From positions 1 through 29,951 of the IMG/VR virus record IMGVR_UViG_3300001676_000015: DNA of 29,951 bases; one strand, given 5' to 3'. Source of the DNA: a virus. Shown here one piece after another: positions 6,256-16,161 of this stretch (the stretch's first letter is position 1; every line of letters begins with the position of its first letter). Under the pieces are notes generated by a model. It was not told the DNA's origin. It did not search any database and worked only from the letters and a program-made list of their open reading frames with translations. Position numbers and translations under genes: made by a program.

Positions 6256-9200
6256 TTACAGCCCTATCTTACGACCAGGGTGCCAGTTGCTGTAGTCCAC
6301 GTCCAGCCCCACCATGTCGGCAAGCCTATGCTCTGCCCACTTGAAGTTCGAGTAGTAGAAGTCCCGCTGGTCGCCAGCGTCCCGTGACCCGAAGTCGTTG
6401 ACGAATCTCCTATGAGCGGCCCTGCCCCCAACTATACTGATACCCTGGTTCACAACGGACGTGAAGGGCAGTATGTTATTCAGCGGGGTCAGCCTAGTCC
6501 AGGATCGCAGTGCTGCCGGAGAGACTGGCTCGTCTGTGAACAGTGCCTTTATGCCGTTATGGAACGCAATGCCAGCCTCCTCCATCTTACCTGCCGCTGG
6601 CCCCAGCACGATCTGCCCGATTGGCCTACTCTGGGATCTACTCAACCCCTTGCCACCGAACGCCACGCTTGGCCCAACCCCTAGCCGCTCGGTAAGGTTC
6701 AACAGTTCGCTAAAGATGCCCATCATACCACTCCGGTCAATGGCCTCATACACCAGTTGCGACACGTTATTCCACCACTGCTGCCTACTGTACCGCTCAG
6801 GGTTCATTAGTGCGGGGCCGGGATCTACTCCACGTGCTGCGCTAGACCACCAGTAAACCATGGCACCAAGCGTTGACATTGCAGCCATGTGTGCCATGAC
6901 ACGTGGGTCTCCACCGAACACCCGCTGGGCCATTGGTGTTGTGACGTTGACAGTAGCAATCATAAAGAACCGCTTGAACTGTGTAATCATGGCACCTGCG
7001 TCCGTGCTGTCTGATAGGCCCGGCACGTTACCAGCGTCTGGTGATATGACAGCAAGATCAGCCATGGTGTGCATTGAACCCTTGAACTCATTGCGTAGTC
7101 TGGCTATTTCAGCACCGCTAATACCATCTATAGGCTCCCACAGGTACTCCGCACTCCAGCGGAAGTCCCCGCCGAACGCTGTCTTCTCCACCCTGCCGAA
7201 CCGATCTGCTAGTATGCTACAACTTATCAGGTCTGCGTCTGTCATACCTGCTCTCCGTATGTACCGCAGATCCCAATCGCTCGGTGTCTTGCCATCCCGC
7301 AAGTCTCTACCCATCCGTAGCATGTGATCCATAGAGGCTAGTACATTCACCTCCTTCCAAAACCCATTCCAACGGGTGATGCCTGAGAAGGTAGAGGTTG
7401 CTCGTGCTAGGCCAGAGGTTACGTCTGTTATACGCTCGCCTTTGGACTTACCAGTGGCACCAATATCGTGCAGCGGCCTGTTAGGATCAATGGCGTTCAT
7501 GGCTGTCTGTCTGTAGTTACCTAGCGTGACCTCTACTGCATTCATTGTCCTATCGAAGCCCTGCAACTCTGGGTCGTCAGCCCCCCTCGCCACGATGTTT
7601 CCAATGTGTCTCCTGGCAACCTTTGAGAAGGCTACTAGCGAAGGCCCGAACCCGTTGACTGCGGCAGTAGATGCCATGTCTGGTACGCTTGACCTGACCA
7701 CGGCACCCATGCTCATTGAGTACACCAAGTTACGTACGTTCTTTAGTGCGTGTCGCAGCCATGGTGGGGAGTGCCTGGAAACCTTGTTGTGATTGCCGTG
7801 TAGCCGGTCGTGTATGATACGCAAACTCGCTGTCAAGTGAGCCTGTTCCTTGAGTCCCTTCACCCACGTTTCCTTAGTCCGACCAAGGCCACCATGCCTA
7901 GCAGCAGCGTCACGGTGAACACCAGCGGCGAGGTGTTCAAGAGAGTTGATGACATCTACTGTGTTTCCGACCTCGTTCAACCCCCTCTTTCGGATAGCAG
8001 CAGACTTAGCCACTGCACTATGTATGTTCCCGTGTATCCGTACAGTGCCAGCACCCAGGTAATCGAACCCTTCAAAATCGCCCATCCTTCGTGACTTGAG
8101 TTGCTTCCCTAGTGACGTACCGTGTGATGTATTACGGACTATGGGTGGTGAGCCTTCAATGTCGGGTCCAGAGTGGTCACGCACACGCTCAGAGATATGG
8201 TACTCGCCCAACTGCCCACCCCTATCCCCTATTTGGGCAGACATTTCGTTTATCTCTTTGGCGTTCTTTTTGATTTCTGAGTGGAGTTTCCCCATGCGAA
8301 CATCCAGGTCGTCGATCTGGGCTTCGGTCAATAACCCAGGTCCGGCTGGATCATCGAGGCGGTCGGCTGCATCGTCCTGCATCTTGCGGGATAGTTCCCG
8401 GTACTTCTTGATCTTCCCCTTGCGTACCCTGCCCATCTCCGTTATGTCATCCACAAACCTGACTAGACCTTCAGGTGTCAGGTCGGTGAGGTCTGACAAC
8501 TGTGAAGGCATTAGATAGGCATCAGTGACGATCATCTGTATGTCAGTTGACAGTTCTATCTCGTCAAGGATGTCCTCTGATTCTCTCTCAAGTCTTCTCA
8601 ACGCCGGTATGGATGCCTCGATTGTGTCGGTGGCTGCTGGATCTCTGTGCTGCGTCTCAGTGCCCAGCATCTCCTCCTCGATCTCCTTAGCCCTCCGCAT
8701 GAGTCTATTCATGTCGTTTATGTACTTCTTCTGGTCTGACCGCCCCAACTTACCAACACTCAGACCCTTTATGCTGTTGTGCTTAGCAAACTGTACCGCT
8801 TGCTCACTACCGGAGTGCTTGAGGTATGGCAGTAGCCACCTGTCTGAGATAAGGATCGTCCTGGACTCAGTACCATGGGTACTCGTTGGTGCAGTTGATA
8901 TGCCAAGCCACGATTGGTCGGTAATAGACAGGGGCGGGTCACCCCACTGGGACGCAATCCCCATGGCCTTCTGCTCATTGGGCCTCAATGCCTCCATCTG
9001 CGCTAACTGCTTTGGCAAGTCAGTATTGGTGAGTCTATCCAGCCTAGCCTTCAGCCGCTTCTTGGCCCTCTTCTGGGTTTGAGTTCCGTTCGGGGCAAGC
9101 CCCCACTGTTCGTCGGTGGCTGCTATGTCTTCATGTATGCGTTTCAGTTTCATTCCCTCTGGCGTGGTTACGTCTGGATCTTTGGTCTCGTCCCACCCCC

Positions 9201-12200
9201 TGCCGACCATGTGTTCATGGAACTCCCTCCACCCCCGCATTATACGATCTACAACATCTCTCTGATTCTCTGCGACAAGGCCAGAGTCGAAGATGCGGCT
9301 TGTCAGTCTCTCGTTGTAGGCTTCGCTGTAAAACTTACGTATGTCTTCCACCTTGAGCAGCAGCCTCGCCCCCGTGGTGTCCAGGAATATGTCCTCCTGG
9401 ATGAGTGCGTCTCTATGTAACTGACGGGCCTCTTCTACGTTTCGTAGGTCTACGTCGGTGAGTTCAGGTGCCTCGAACACGTCTGTGCGGTCACTAGCAA
9501 CGAAGTCAGTGTCGCCTTGAACCCCAAGTTCTTTTGTCTTTATGTGGAAGTCTTTGGGTATGGCTTCGTCTGGTGCCAGGAACTGTTCGGCAAGAGGGAA
9601 GAGTTTGTCGAACTCAGCCACCGTGAGAACCCCGCCCTCCTTTACATTCCTCTCTGCGATCTTTTTGTATTCCCATGCAAGTTCATGGGAGGCGATGCCC
9701 AGGTGGTTGTGCTGCCTGTCGAGCGAAGTGCCCACACGCTTGCCGCTATCCATTATTACCCCTGTGTTGGTTATCATTAGGCCAGCATACTGGGCACTTG
9801 CATTCTCGGAACCCAGTAGCCTTGACCCAGGGGAGAGGAACATCATGGACCTGACTATCTTACCTGCGATTGTCCCAACCCTAGCACCGAACAGTTCTAT
9901 CATTTCTTGTGGCGCACCTGCCAGCACCATGTCCAGCAACTCTTGCTCCTCACGTGGTAGCAAGATACCTGCCTCAGACCTATCCTCTAACGACTGTCGC
10001 AACACACGTGCCCTACTGTTCACCAGCAGTGCGGCGTTGGCAAGTTGTGCTGGGTCGTTAGGGTCGATCACGTTGTTGGCTATGGCGTTACGCAGGGCAA
10101 TGTCAGATGGGGAGGTCAGCCGGTTCCTCTGTAGTATCTGGCTAAACGCAGCACGTACTTCCGGTGTCATAACGCCAGTCATGTCCCTACCGGGGTGTGT
10201 CTCCACAATCCTGAACAACCTGCGAATGAAGCGCATCAACTTCTCAAACACCGTATACATCTCAACGTCAGCGGCACGGTTGTTGTCAGCGAAGTCTATG
10301 AACGCCTTTACTAACCGTTCACGCCCCTCAACAGAGGTTCTATCGCCAGCGAAGCGGTCGAGTGAGTCAATCATTTCGTCAGTGACACCACCACGCAGTT
10401 CCAACGGGATTGTCTTCTTGAGGAGGCTCACGTCTACATGGTGGAACACCTCCTCCAGTGCGTCCTTGGCGTTGGGGTTCTTCATGGCGATTATGATGTT
10501 GCCTATTGTCTCATCAAACCTGAGCAACGCACGGACTTCCCCGTCACGTTCGGAGAAGAGGTCGTTTTTCCGACCGATGAGCCTCGTACGGATTACGGCA
10601 GGTTGAGTATGGAACTTGCGAGCATTGATCCCCGTTGACACGTTTGTTTTGGTCTCTGCATTGAACCGCTCTACTTGCACCGACTCGGACTCCGGGCTTA
10701 AGTACCTATCATTCTGGGCGTTGCTTCTCATGGAATCTTCGGTTCGGGCAGTGTCGTGCCTTGTTTCGGGATCGCCTACTTTCCTTGCTTTTCGCAAAGG
10801 TCTGCTGGTCTTAACACTGGACTCAATAGCACCCTCACGCATGTTTACTGATTCATGCCACGCCCGGTACTTACGCCTTTGGTTATCAGCAACTTGACTG
10901 GAGTATATAGCCAGCCTCTTCATCCTCTTGGTGATCTTTGCGTAATGCACCTTTGGCCCGACAGGCTCTACCTCTACTCCTTTTATCTTGGCATAGACAG
11001 TCTTGGTTCTATACACTAGGTCGTCCATGGTGCGTATGTGGTGCATGCTTAGTATATCTCGCCTCACCTCAGTAAGCACAGCACCAATCCTAGCCGGGTC
11101 GTACCCTGGCTTGGCCTTGTCCGTGACCAGTGGAACCCCCTCAAACTCCCAGGAGCCTCTGTTGTATCGCTTATTCAGGACTGGGTCTTCTAGAAGTTTC
11201 CTTAGAGAGGCAACGTCGAGGGTAAGGTCTAGGTAGTCCTCTATCGAAGGCTGTTGAATCCCCTTAGAGGATAGTATTCTCCATAAGGACTGGTGCAATG
11301 CCCGGACTTCCCTCATTATGTGAGTTGTCGTCCTGTAGTTCTTCTTGCCTGACTTACCCGCTTTGGGTGGTATGGGCAAACCGGCCCAAAGGGCTTCGGG
11401 TGTCGTGTAGTGCGCCAGGGTGGCTTCACTAACGTGTCCCCTGAAACTCGAAAGGTCTGCATCGGTCGCAGTCTTAGCGTCTACAAAGATGAACTTGGTC
11501 TTGGAAGACCCCGGCGACACTGGCCGTTCGACTGCCCACTTCACGTTCTCAGGTAGTTCGTCCCTCATTCCTCTGAAGTAGGCCGAATCCGGGGACAGGT
11601 CATCCGGGAACTTCCCGTCGAAGTACTTGCTGTTCAAGTACTTCTGGTATTTCCTTAGCCTTGGATTAGAGGTCAGGGTTGAGAGTACTGGTGTATCGTC
11701 GTTGAACACAGGCTTGTTTTTGGCTAACGTCTCTGCCTCTAGCAAATAGCGAATCAACTCGGGGTCTTCGGTAGTAAGTGTCTTCTCGGGTGCGATTTTA
11801 CCACTGGCAGGGGTCTTAAACGGTTTCGGAGTGTATGTCATGTCTACGACCCAGAAGCGTTCACCATTAGCCCTCTGGAGTTTCCTCATTTTGATGTTAC
11901 CCCAAGTCATCTTTATCGCAGCCTTCGCCCGAAGGCTCTGCATGCGTAAGCGTATGTTGATGTCGAGTGATTCCCGGTACTTCGCCACCTCATGCTTATC
12001 ACCAGAGGATGAGTAGGCTTCCCGCAACTCGTCTAGTTCATCTTTCGCCATGGCACGTAAAGCGTTCGTGTCGTGGCCCGGACCAGCACGAGTTGACGAT
12101 AGGATCCCGATTGCCTCCCCACTTATATGTTTAGGATCGTAGTACTCAGGTTCTGTCAGCCGCCCTACGTTGTCGTGTATCTGCTGAACTACAGCGGGGA

Positions 12201-15200
12201 CTTGCTTGTAATCAGAATCATCTCTGAGGACTCGGTCTGCTTCGGATGAGTACTCCTGCTTGTAGTTCTCCTCGTAGACTGTTTTCCCCCCACCTATCTG
12301 CGCTCTTGGCTCGGCGTGCCCCGTGGCTATGCGTACCACTGTCTCAAAGTACTTCCCGTCTACTATGTCCGGGTCAAGGGAGTTGTACGCTAGGTTCAGG
12401 ACTGTTCTACGGGTGACATCTAAAGCACTGTTCTGGTGGCTGCTCTTGCCGTCAGGGTAGGCTATCCTCAACCAGTTATCGCTCCTCTTTGATTTCGGCT
12501 TGCCAGCAGAGTCAGCCAGCACTTTATCCATGTTGTTCTTATGTGACTTCCACCACGCAACCACCCGATGTTGTGCGGCAGTCGCATTGGTGTTTAGTCC
12601 GGGGTCCAATAAATCCCCACCCAACACGCCTCTGCCCTCTAGACTGTAGGGCCGCACCATTAGGGTGCCTTCCCCACCAATGTCCGTGTTCTCAGACGCT
12701 CTCTTCTTTATCTCCTTAGCCAAGTGGTAGTACTTACCACCCTCAGGGGATTGGCCGTCCGCTCCAACCTTACCAGCGAAGTAGTCTATCCTGGTCTTCT
12801 CCAACTCCTTGTACCTGAGCAGTTGCTTTATGAAGGGTACGTGATGACCTTCCAGTGCGTAAACCCTCTTGATGTGGGCAGGTGTCTTCTTACCCGCCAT
12901 CGCAGGGACGTGTAAGGTGGCTGACACGATATTGTCGTCACTGTCTCTGGTTATCTTCAAGTCGCTCCACTTGAGCCATCTGATCTCCGCATCCCTGGCA
13001 CCCGTGTTTATGCCCAGCAGTAACTGCATGCGTGCTTGTAGCCTGGGGAATGCCTCCCAAGAATCGTTGTCTGCCTGTGATACGTTGACACGTCCCGTTT
13101 TCTTTTTGATCTTCAATGGATTGGCAGCATCGAAGTCAGCGTCTATGTTTACAGTGTCCATGACTTCCTCTAGATGCTTCTTGTCTAGAACTGCCCGTGT
13201 TGTTGTACGACCCGTCATTGGGCTTTCGTGGTCTGCAAACCGCTTCACGATTCTTGGCCTCAACTTCACTGGCGGCGTTGCCCTGCCACCCCTGAGCGTT
13301 CGGACGACACCCTCGACTTCACCAGGGTCAGGCAGTATGTGGTCCCCAAGCATGCTGTTGATCTCGCTGGTAGTGCTTCCGTTGGGGTTGGCCCCTTCGA
13401 TGTCTGTGATTACCTCTTGATGGTGCTTTCCAAGGTGTTCAACCCGTGCCTTCCCCTTGCCGTCAACGAACCCCACGACATATCCGTCCTTGTCCAGGTA
13501 TATGGACACGCTCTCGTCGGGAGTTGAGCCGAAGAAGTCCTCATGGCTCTCGTTGTTGTGTACCCTTGCCTCGATTACAAGCCTAGCGTCAGCCTTAACG
13601 CTTCCTTCTTTGTACTTACTGTGGATGTCTGAGAAACTCAAAGACCCGCTAGTTTCCCAGTTACCCTCCTCGTCCAGGTCTACGCTTGCTCCTTCGCCGG
13701 ACTCCAACCTGCGGTGCGCAATGTCTTTGGCCCACATGTGGTGGGGATCGTACTCCCCTGATGCATGCTGTGCCACTGCACTGGACTTCAGGCTTACCAA
13801 CCTAACGTCTCCCCAGTCGGCCCCAGTCGGCAACATGTCGTCGCCCGAATCCTCCAGGAACCTGCCCAACGCTCTACGCATGGAGACTTTGTCTAGTTGT
13901 CTCTGTGCATCAGGCGATACGTATCTCTTCCTGTTTGGATCTAGCCGATCCCCGCTCTTTACTGCCCTAGCGGACTGTTCGCTATCAAACCGCTCACGAG
14001 CCGCAGTGTCCTTATAGACCACGTCTTCCAGGATTACGACCCTAACGGCTTTACCACCAGCCCCTATCTTCTTCTGCAAGGAGAACCGATACGTTATCTC
14101 GGACTCGCCCTTATACCTGTCTAGCGGACTAAGCCCTGGCAATGCACCCTCTTCGGTGGCGAACAACGGGTGGTCGGGGTTGTGCCTGATGGTTACGACG
14201 ATCTCTCTGCCGCCGGTGGAGATAGGATTCCACCCAACAACCCTTCCATTGTGTTTGGATGTTGCTTCCACAAGTATTGGGCTGCCGCCGTTAGCATCAC
14301 TGAACAATATCCCCACGTCTCTTACGGAAACCTTCTCCCCCACCTCCCGGACATGTTCCAGGTATGGTTCGAGTATTTCATACTCAGGTGAGTCTGCGCC
14401 CAGTTCTTTCCTGAAGTATTCGGTTAGTTTTTCTGGTGTAAGTGGATCGTCCGATGACTTGTCGTTAGCAACGATCTCCTCACGTGACCTACCACGTACA
14501 GACAAGAGGTCACCTAACTCGACGTTACCGCTATTCAGAACGACAGCAGTCCGTTCCAGCCTGAAGTTCTCTATCAACCTGCGGGTAGCCTCATGTGCGG
14601 GATCGTTGGGGTCAAAGGTGCCACCCGCTGCTTCCCAAGCGGTCTTCATACCCTCCATGGTTAGCCCGTTAGCAATGTAGTTGGTAGCCATACCGTCGAT
14701 CTGCTCCAACTTCTTGAGCATTATAGATTCCTCAGCGGCATGCAACGCACTGAACACTTCAACCTCTGCCAGCCTCACGCCCTCGTCTGCGTCAATGCTT
14801 GCGTCTGTCATCCCCGGCAACCCAGGCTGGTCGCCCTCCTGTAAGATAGGACGATTGAACGAAACCCCATCGGCAGCGTGCCTAGCAGTCATGTTCTTTA
14901 CCTTGGCATCCCACAGCGTCCACTCTTCACGGGTTAGCGTTGTCCATTCCCATGCTTGCTCAATGGAACTGTCGGGAATCCGCTCCTTTCCCTTGGCCGC
15001 CAGCCTATCATTGAGTACGTCCCGCTTATACTTGGACAGTTGTACTCGGTACTCGTCCTTCATCCAGGTGTTTCCTCCAAGATTACTAAGTCCGTGTTGC
15101 TCGTAAGCACTCTCTATGAACCCATCCTCCATGCCCGACCTCGACAATGGTGGCATGTGCGACCTCAGGTCTTCTACCGTTGGCACTGGCAGTAGTGGCG

Positions 15201-16161
15201 ACATAGCACCCCCGGTTGCCTCTGTGCCAGCCCTGCGAGCAACAGCCCTTGTGTAGGTGTGGCCCATGTACTCCATACCAGCACCCAGGAAACCACCAAG
15301 CACCGTCTCGACCGCCACAGCCTGTATCGCCATTTCGACTGTACGCATCTCCTGGCCTTGCCATAGCAGTGCCTCCCTGGCCGTACCCGAAACCGCACCA
15401 GTACCCATGCCAGCGAGGACGATTTTCCCATAGTGCTTTGCACTACCCCCAACAACCTGCCGTGTAATAGCACCCACCCTTACCAACCCGCTAGTCAGGT
15501 ACAGGTCGGCCCAGGCAGACAGGTCTATTGGTAGAAGCACCAACCCTGAGAGCAGGGCGTAGTACCAAGGGGTTCTTTCCAGTATGCCCCTGTTCTCAGC
15601 CTCACTCAGCCAGGATGCGATCATGGTTTTTCGGTGACCCTCTGTCTCTAACTGGCTAACCTGATCGGCAAGGCGTAAGATTGCTATCGTATCGGGGTGG
15701 TTCCTCAACTCAACGGGGATACTGTGGAAGGCTTCTTCCATAGACATAGGCTCTGCGTTGGTGTCTCCAAAAAGTCTGGTGACAGTATGCACTGCGTCGT
15801 AGTACGCCTCGTCTACAGTCTTCTTGTACTCTTCGACTGTGTGGAATGGGTCAATCGCCGCCATTGGGTAGGTAGCGATTGCAGTCACGATCTTCCCCAA
15901 GCCCTTTAGCGTGGGGTTTGTCCCATAAACAAGCGAACTAGCATTCCCAGATAGTATGTCTGTGAACACGTCAACCCCGTAGAGGTCTGTTGCGGCATAG
16001 GACCACAACGTATCAAGGAACCCGGAAGAGTTGTCTTTCGGCAGGGTACGCATCATCGCTTCCTCGCCATGGCGAGCAACCCCATTACCCCACTCAAACC
16101 TTTGCCTTGGCGTGAATCCAAACGGCTCGTATGGTTCCCCGTTAGGGTCTTGGGTGATCAA
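6256..16161 (-). CDS. Giant internal virion (ejection) protein, 3301 residues, with recombinase-like segments
   Basis: The frame begins with a TTG in a TTGA overlap with the preceding gene; a stop a few codons upstream in frame leaves no other start before Met36. Position after tail tubular B, a gp14-like and a 1551-residue protein matches T7 gp16, the membrane-penetrating ejection protein, but this one is about 2.5 times as long. Visible parts: an N-terminal region with membrane-active segments (about residues 199-227 and 250-300); a tyrosine-recombinase-like segment at about 1040-1300 and a second at about 1395-1600; a degenerate zincin-like EEVFHH at 1903-1908; long charged helical stretches; and a C-terminal region with ITRWNGFWKE, QFKRFFMIATVN and a hydrophobic segment near 3085-3110, typical of large ejection proteins. 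It probably enters the cell with the DNA. Confidence 0.85.
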   Translation of the reverse strand: MITQDPNGEPYEPFGFTPRQRFEWGNGVARHGEEAMMRTLPKDNSSGFLDTLWSYAATDLYGVDVFTDILSGNASSLVYGTNPTLKGLGKIVTAIATYPMAAIDPFHTVEEYKKTVDEAYYDAVHTVTRLFGDTNAEPMSMEEAFHSIPVELRNHPDTIAILRLADQVSQLETEGHRKTMIASWLSEAENRGILERTPWYYALLSGLVLLPIDLSAWADLYLTSGLVRVGAITRQVVGGSAKHYGKIVLAGMGTGAVSGTAREALLWQGQEMRTVEMAIQAVAVETVLGGFLGAGMEYMGHTYTRAVARRAGTEATGGAMSPLLPVPTVEDLRSHMPPLSRSGMEDGFIESAYEQHGLSNLGGNTWMKDEYRVQLSKYKRDVLNDRLAAKGKERIPDSSIEQAWEWTTLTREEWTLWDAKVKNMTARHAADGVSFNRPILQEGDQPGLPGMTDASIDADEGVRLAEVEVFSALHAAEESIMLKKLEQIDGMATNYIANGLTMEGMKTAWEAAGGTFDPNDPAHEATRRLIENFRLERTAVVLNSGNVELGDLLSVRGRSREEIVANDKSSDDPLTPEKLTEYFRKELGADSPEYEILEPYLEHVREVGEKVSVRDVGILFSDANGGSPILVEATSKHNGRVVGWNPISTGGREIVVTIRHNPDHPLFATEEGALPGLSPLDRYKGESEITYRFSLQKKIGAGGKAVRVVILEDVVYKDTAARERFDSEQSARAVKSGDRLDPNRKRYVSPDAQRQLDKVSMRRALGRFLEDSGDDMLPTGADWGDVRLVSLKSSAVAQHASGEYDPHHMWAKDIAHRRLESGEGASVDLDEEGNWETSGSLSFSDIHSKYKEGSVKADARLVIEARVHNNESHEDFFGSTPDESVSIYLDKDGYVVGFVDGKGKARVEHLGKHHQEVITDIEGANPNGSTTSEINSMLGDHILPDPGEVEGVVRTLRGGRATPPVKLRPRIVKRFADHESPMTGRTTTRAVLDKKHLEEVMDTVNIDADFDAANPLKIKKKTGRVNVSQADNDSWEAFPRLQARMQLLLGINTGARDAEIRWLKWSDLKITRDSDDNIVSATLHVPAMAGKKTPAHIKRVYALEGHHVPFIKQLLRYKELEKTRIDYFAGKVGADGQSPEGGKYYHLAKEIKKRASENTDIGGEGTLMVRPYSLEGRGVLGGDLLDPGLNTNATAAQHRVVAWWKSHKNNMDKVLADSAGKPKSKRSDNWLRIAYPDGKSSHQNSALDVTRRTVLNLAYNSLDPDIVDGKYFETVVRIATGHAEPRAQIGGGKTVYEENYKQEYSSEADRVLRDDSDYKQVPAVVQQIHDNVGRLTEPEYYDPKHISGEAIGILSSTRAGPGHDTNALRAMAKDELDELREAYSSSGDKHEVAKYRESLDINIRLRMQSLRAKAAIKMTWGNIKMRKLQRANGERFWVVDMTYTPKPFKTPASGKIAPEKTLTTEDPELIRYLLEAETLAKNKPVFNDDTPVLSTLTSNPRLRKYQKYLNSKYFDGKFPDDLSPDSAYFRGMRDELPENVKWAVERPVSPGSSKTKFIFVDAKTATDADLSSFRGHVSEATLAHYTTPEALWAGLPIPPKAGKSGKKNYRTTTHIMREVRALHQSLWRILSSKGIQQPSIEDYLDLTLDVASLRKLLEDPVLNKRYNRGSWEFEGVPLVTDKAKPGYDPARIGAVLTEVRRDILSMHHIRTMDDLVYRTKTVYAKIKGVEVEPVGPKVHYAKITKRMKRLAIYSSQVADNQRRKYRAWHESVNMREGAIESSVKTSRPLRKARKVGDPETRHDTARTEDSMRSNAQNDRYLSPESESVQVERFNAETKTNVSTGINARKFHTQPAVIRTRLIGRKNDLFSERDGEVRALLRFDETIGNIIIAMKNPNAKDALEEVFHHVDVSLLKKTIPLELRGGVTDEMIDSLDRFAGDRTSVEGRERLVKAFIDFADNNRAADVEMYTVFEKLMRFIRRLFRIVETHPGRDMTGVMTPEVRAAFSQILQRNRLTSPSDIALRNAIANNVIDPNDPAQLANAALLVNSRARVLRQSLEDRSEAGILLPREEQELLDMVLAGAPQEMIELFGARVGTIAGKIVRSMMFLSPGSRLLGSENASAQYAGLMITNTGVIMDSGKRVGTSLDRQHNHLGIASHELAWEYKKIAERNVKEGGVLTVAEFDKLFPLAEQFLAPDEAIPKDFHIKTKELGVQGDTDFVASDRTDVFEAPELTDVDLRNVEEARQLHRDALIQEDIFLDTTGARLLLKVEDIRKFYSEAYNERLTSRIFDSGLVAENQRDVVDRIMRGWREFHEHMVGRGWDETKDPDVTTPEGMKLKRIHEDIAATDEQWGLAPNGTQTQKRAKKRLKARLDRLTNTDLPKQLAQMEALRPNEQKAMGIASQWGDPPLSITDQSWLGISTAPTSTHGTESRTILISDRWLLPYLKHSGSEQAVQFAKHNSIKGLSVGKLGRSDQKKYINDMNRLMRRAKEIEEEMLGTETQHRDPAATDTIEASIPALRRLERESEDILDEIELSTDIQMIVTDAYLMPSQLSDLTDLTPEGLVRFVDDITEMGRVRKGKIKKYRELSRKMQDDAADRLDDPAGPGLLTEAQIDDLDVRMGKLHSEIKKNAKEINEMSAQIGDRGGQLGEYHISERVRDHSGPDIEGSPPIVRNTSHGTSLGKQLKSRRMGDFEGFDYLGAGTVRIHGNIHSAVAKSAAIRKRGLNEVGNTVDVINSLEHLAAGVHRDAAARHGGLGRTKETWVKGLKEQAHLTASLRIIHDRLHGNHNKVSRHSPPWLRHALKNVRNLVYSMSMGAVVRSSVPDMASTAAVNGFGPSLVAFSKVARRHIGNIVARGADDPELQGFDRTMNAVEVTLGNYRQTAMNAIDPNRPLHDIGATGKSKGERITDVTSGLARATSTFSGITRWNGFWKEVNVLASMDHMLRMGRDLRDGKTPSDWDLRYIRRAGMTDADLISCSILADRFGRVEKTAFGGDFRWSAEYLWEPIDGISGAEIARLRNEFKGSMHTMADLAVISPDAGNVPGLSDSTDAGAMITQFKRFFMIATVNVTTPMAQRVFGGDPRVMAHMAAMSTLGAMVYWWSSAARGVDPGPALMNPERYSRQQWWNNVSQLVYEAIDRSGMMGIFSELLNLTERLGVGPSVAFGGKGLSRSQSRPIGQIVLGPAAGKMEEAGIAFHNGIKALFTDEPVSPAALRSWTRLTPLNNILPFTSVVNQGISIVGGRAAHRRFVNDFGSRDAGDQRDFYYSNFKWAEHRLADMVGLDVDYSNWHPGRKIGL
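11362..11979 (-). other. Tyrosine-recombinase-like segment 2 inside the giant virion protein
   Basis: About residues 1395-1600 of the same protein. The box I-like stretch LRAKAAIKMTWGNI has Arg1411, Trp at +9 and Asn at +11, the correct spacing but without the usual acidic residue at +3. Box III is FRGHVSEATLAHYTTPEALW, with Gly-His1576 and Tyr1585 exactly nine residues on, as in XerC/XerD-type enzymes. A box II is not clear (FRGMRDEL is the nearest). The nucleophile position is therefore kept here, while box I is better kept in segment 1. Confidence 0.5.
12262..13044 (-). other. Tyrosine-recombinase-like segment 1 inside the giant virion protein
   Basis: About residues 1040-1300 of the 3301-residue protein. 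Box I is NTGARDAEIRWLKWSDL, with Arg1056, Glu at +3, Trp at +9 and Asp at +11, exactly the spacing of box I in tyrosine recombinases. Box II appears as DVTRRTVLNLA, with the second arginine at 1251 but Asp where His is usual. Box III appears as IATGHAEP with His1282, and tyrosines follow at 1296 and 1300, about five residues later than the normal His+9. It may be an inactivated or modified fold. Confidence 0.6.

Noticed and set aside
9542-10606. A 354-codon + strand frame inside the giant gene
   Set aside because: It is antisense to a continuous 3301-codon frame. The translation is serine-rich with no recognisable motif, as expected for the shadow of a real gene.
11362-13044. A separate integrase gene on the - strand
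   Set aside because: The recombinase-like boxes lie in the middle of one uninterrupted frame, with no stop between them and the ejection-protein parts, and I saw no attachment site. It is treated as an embedded segment.
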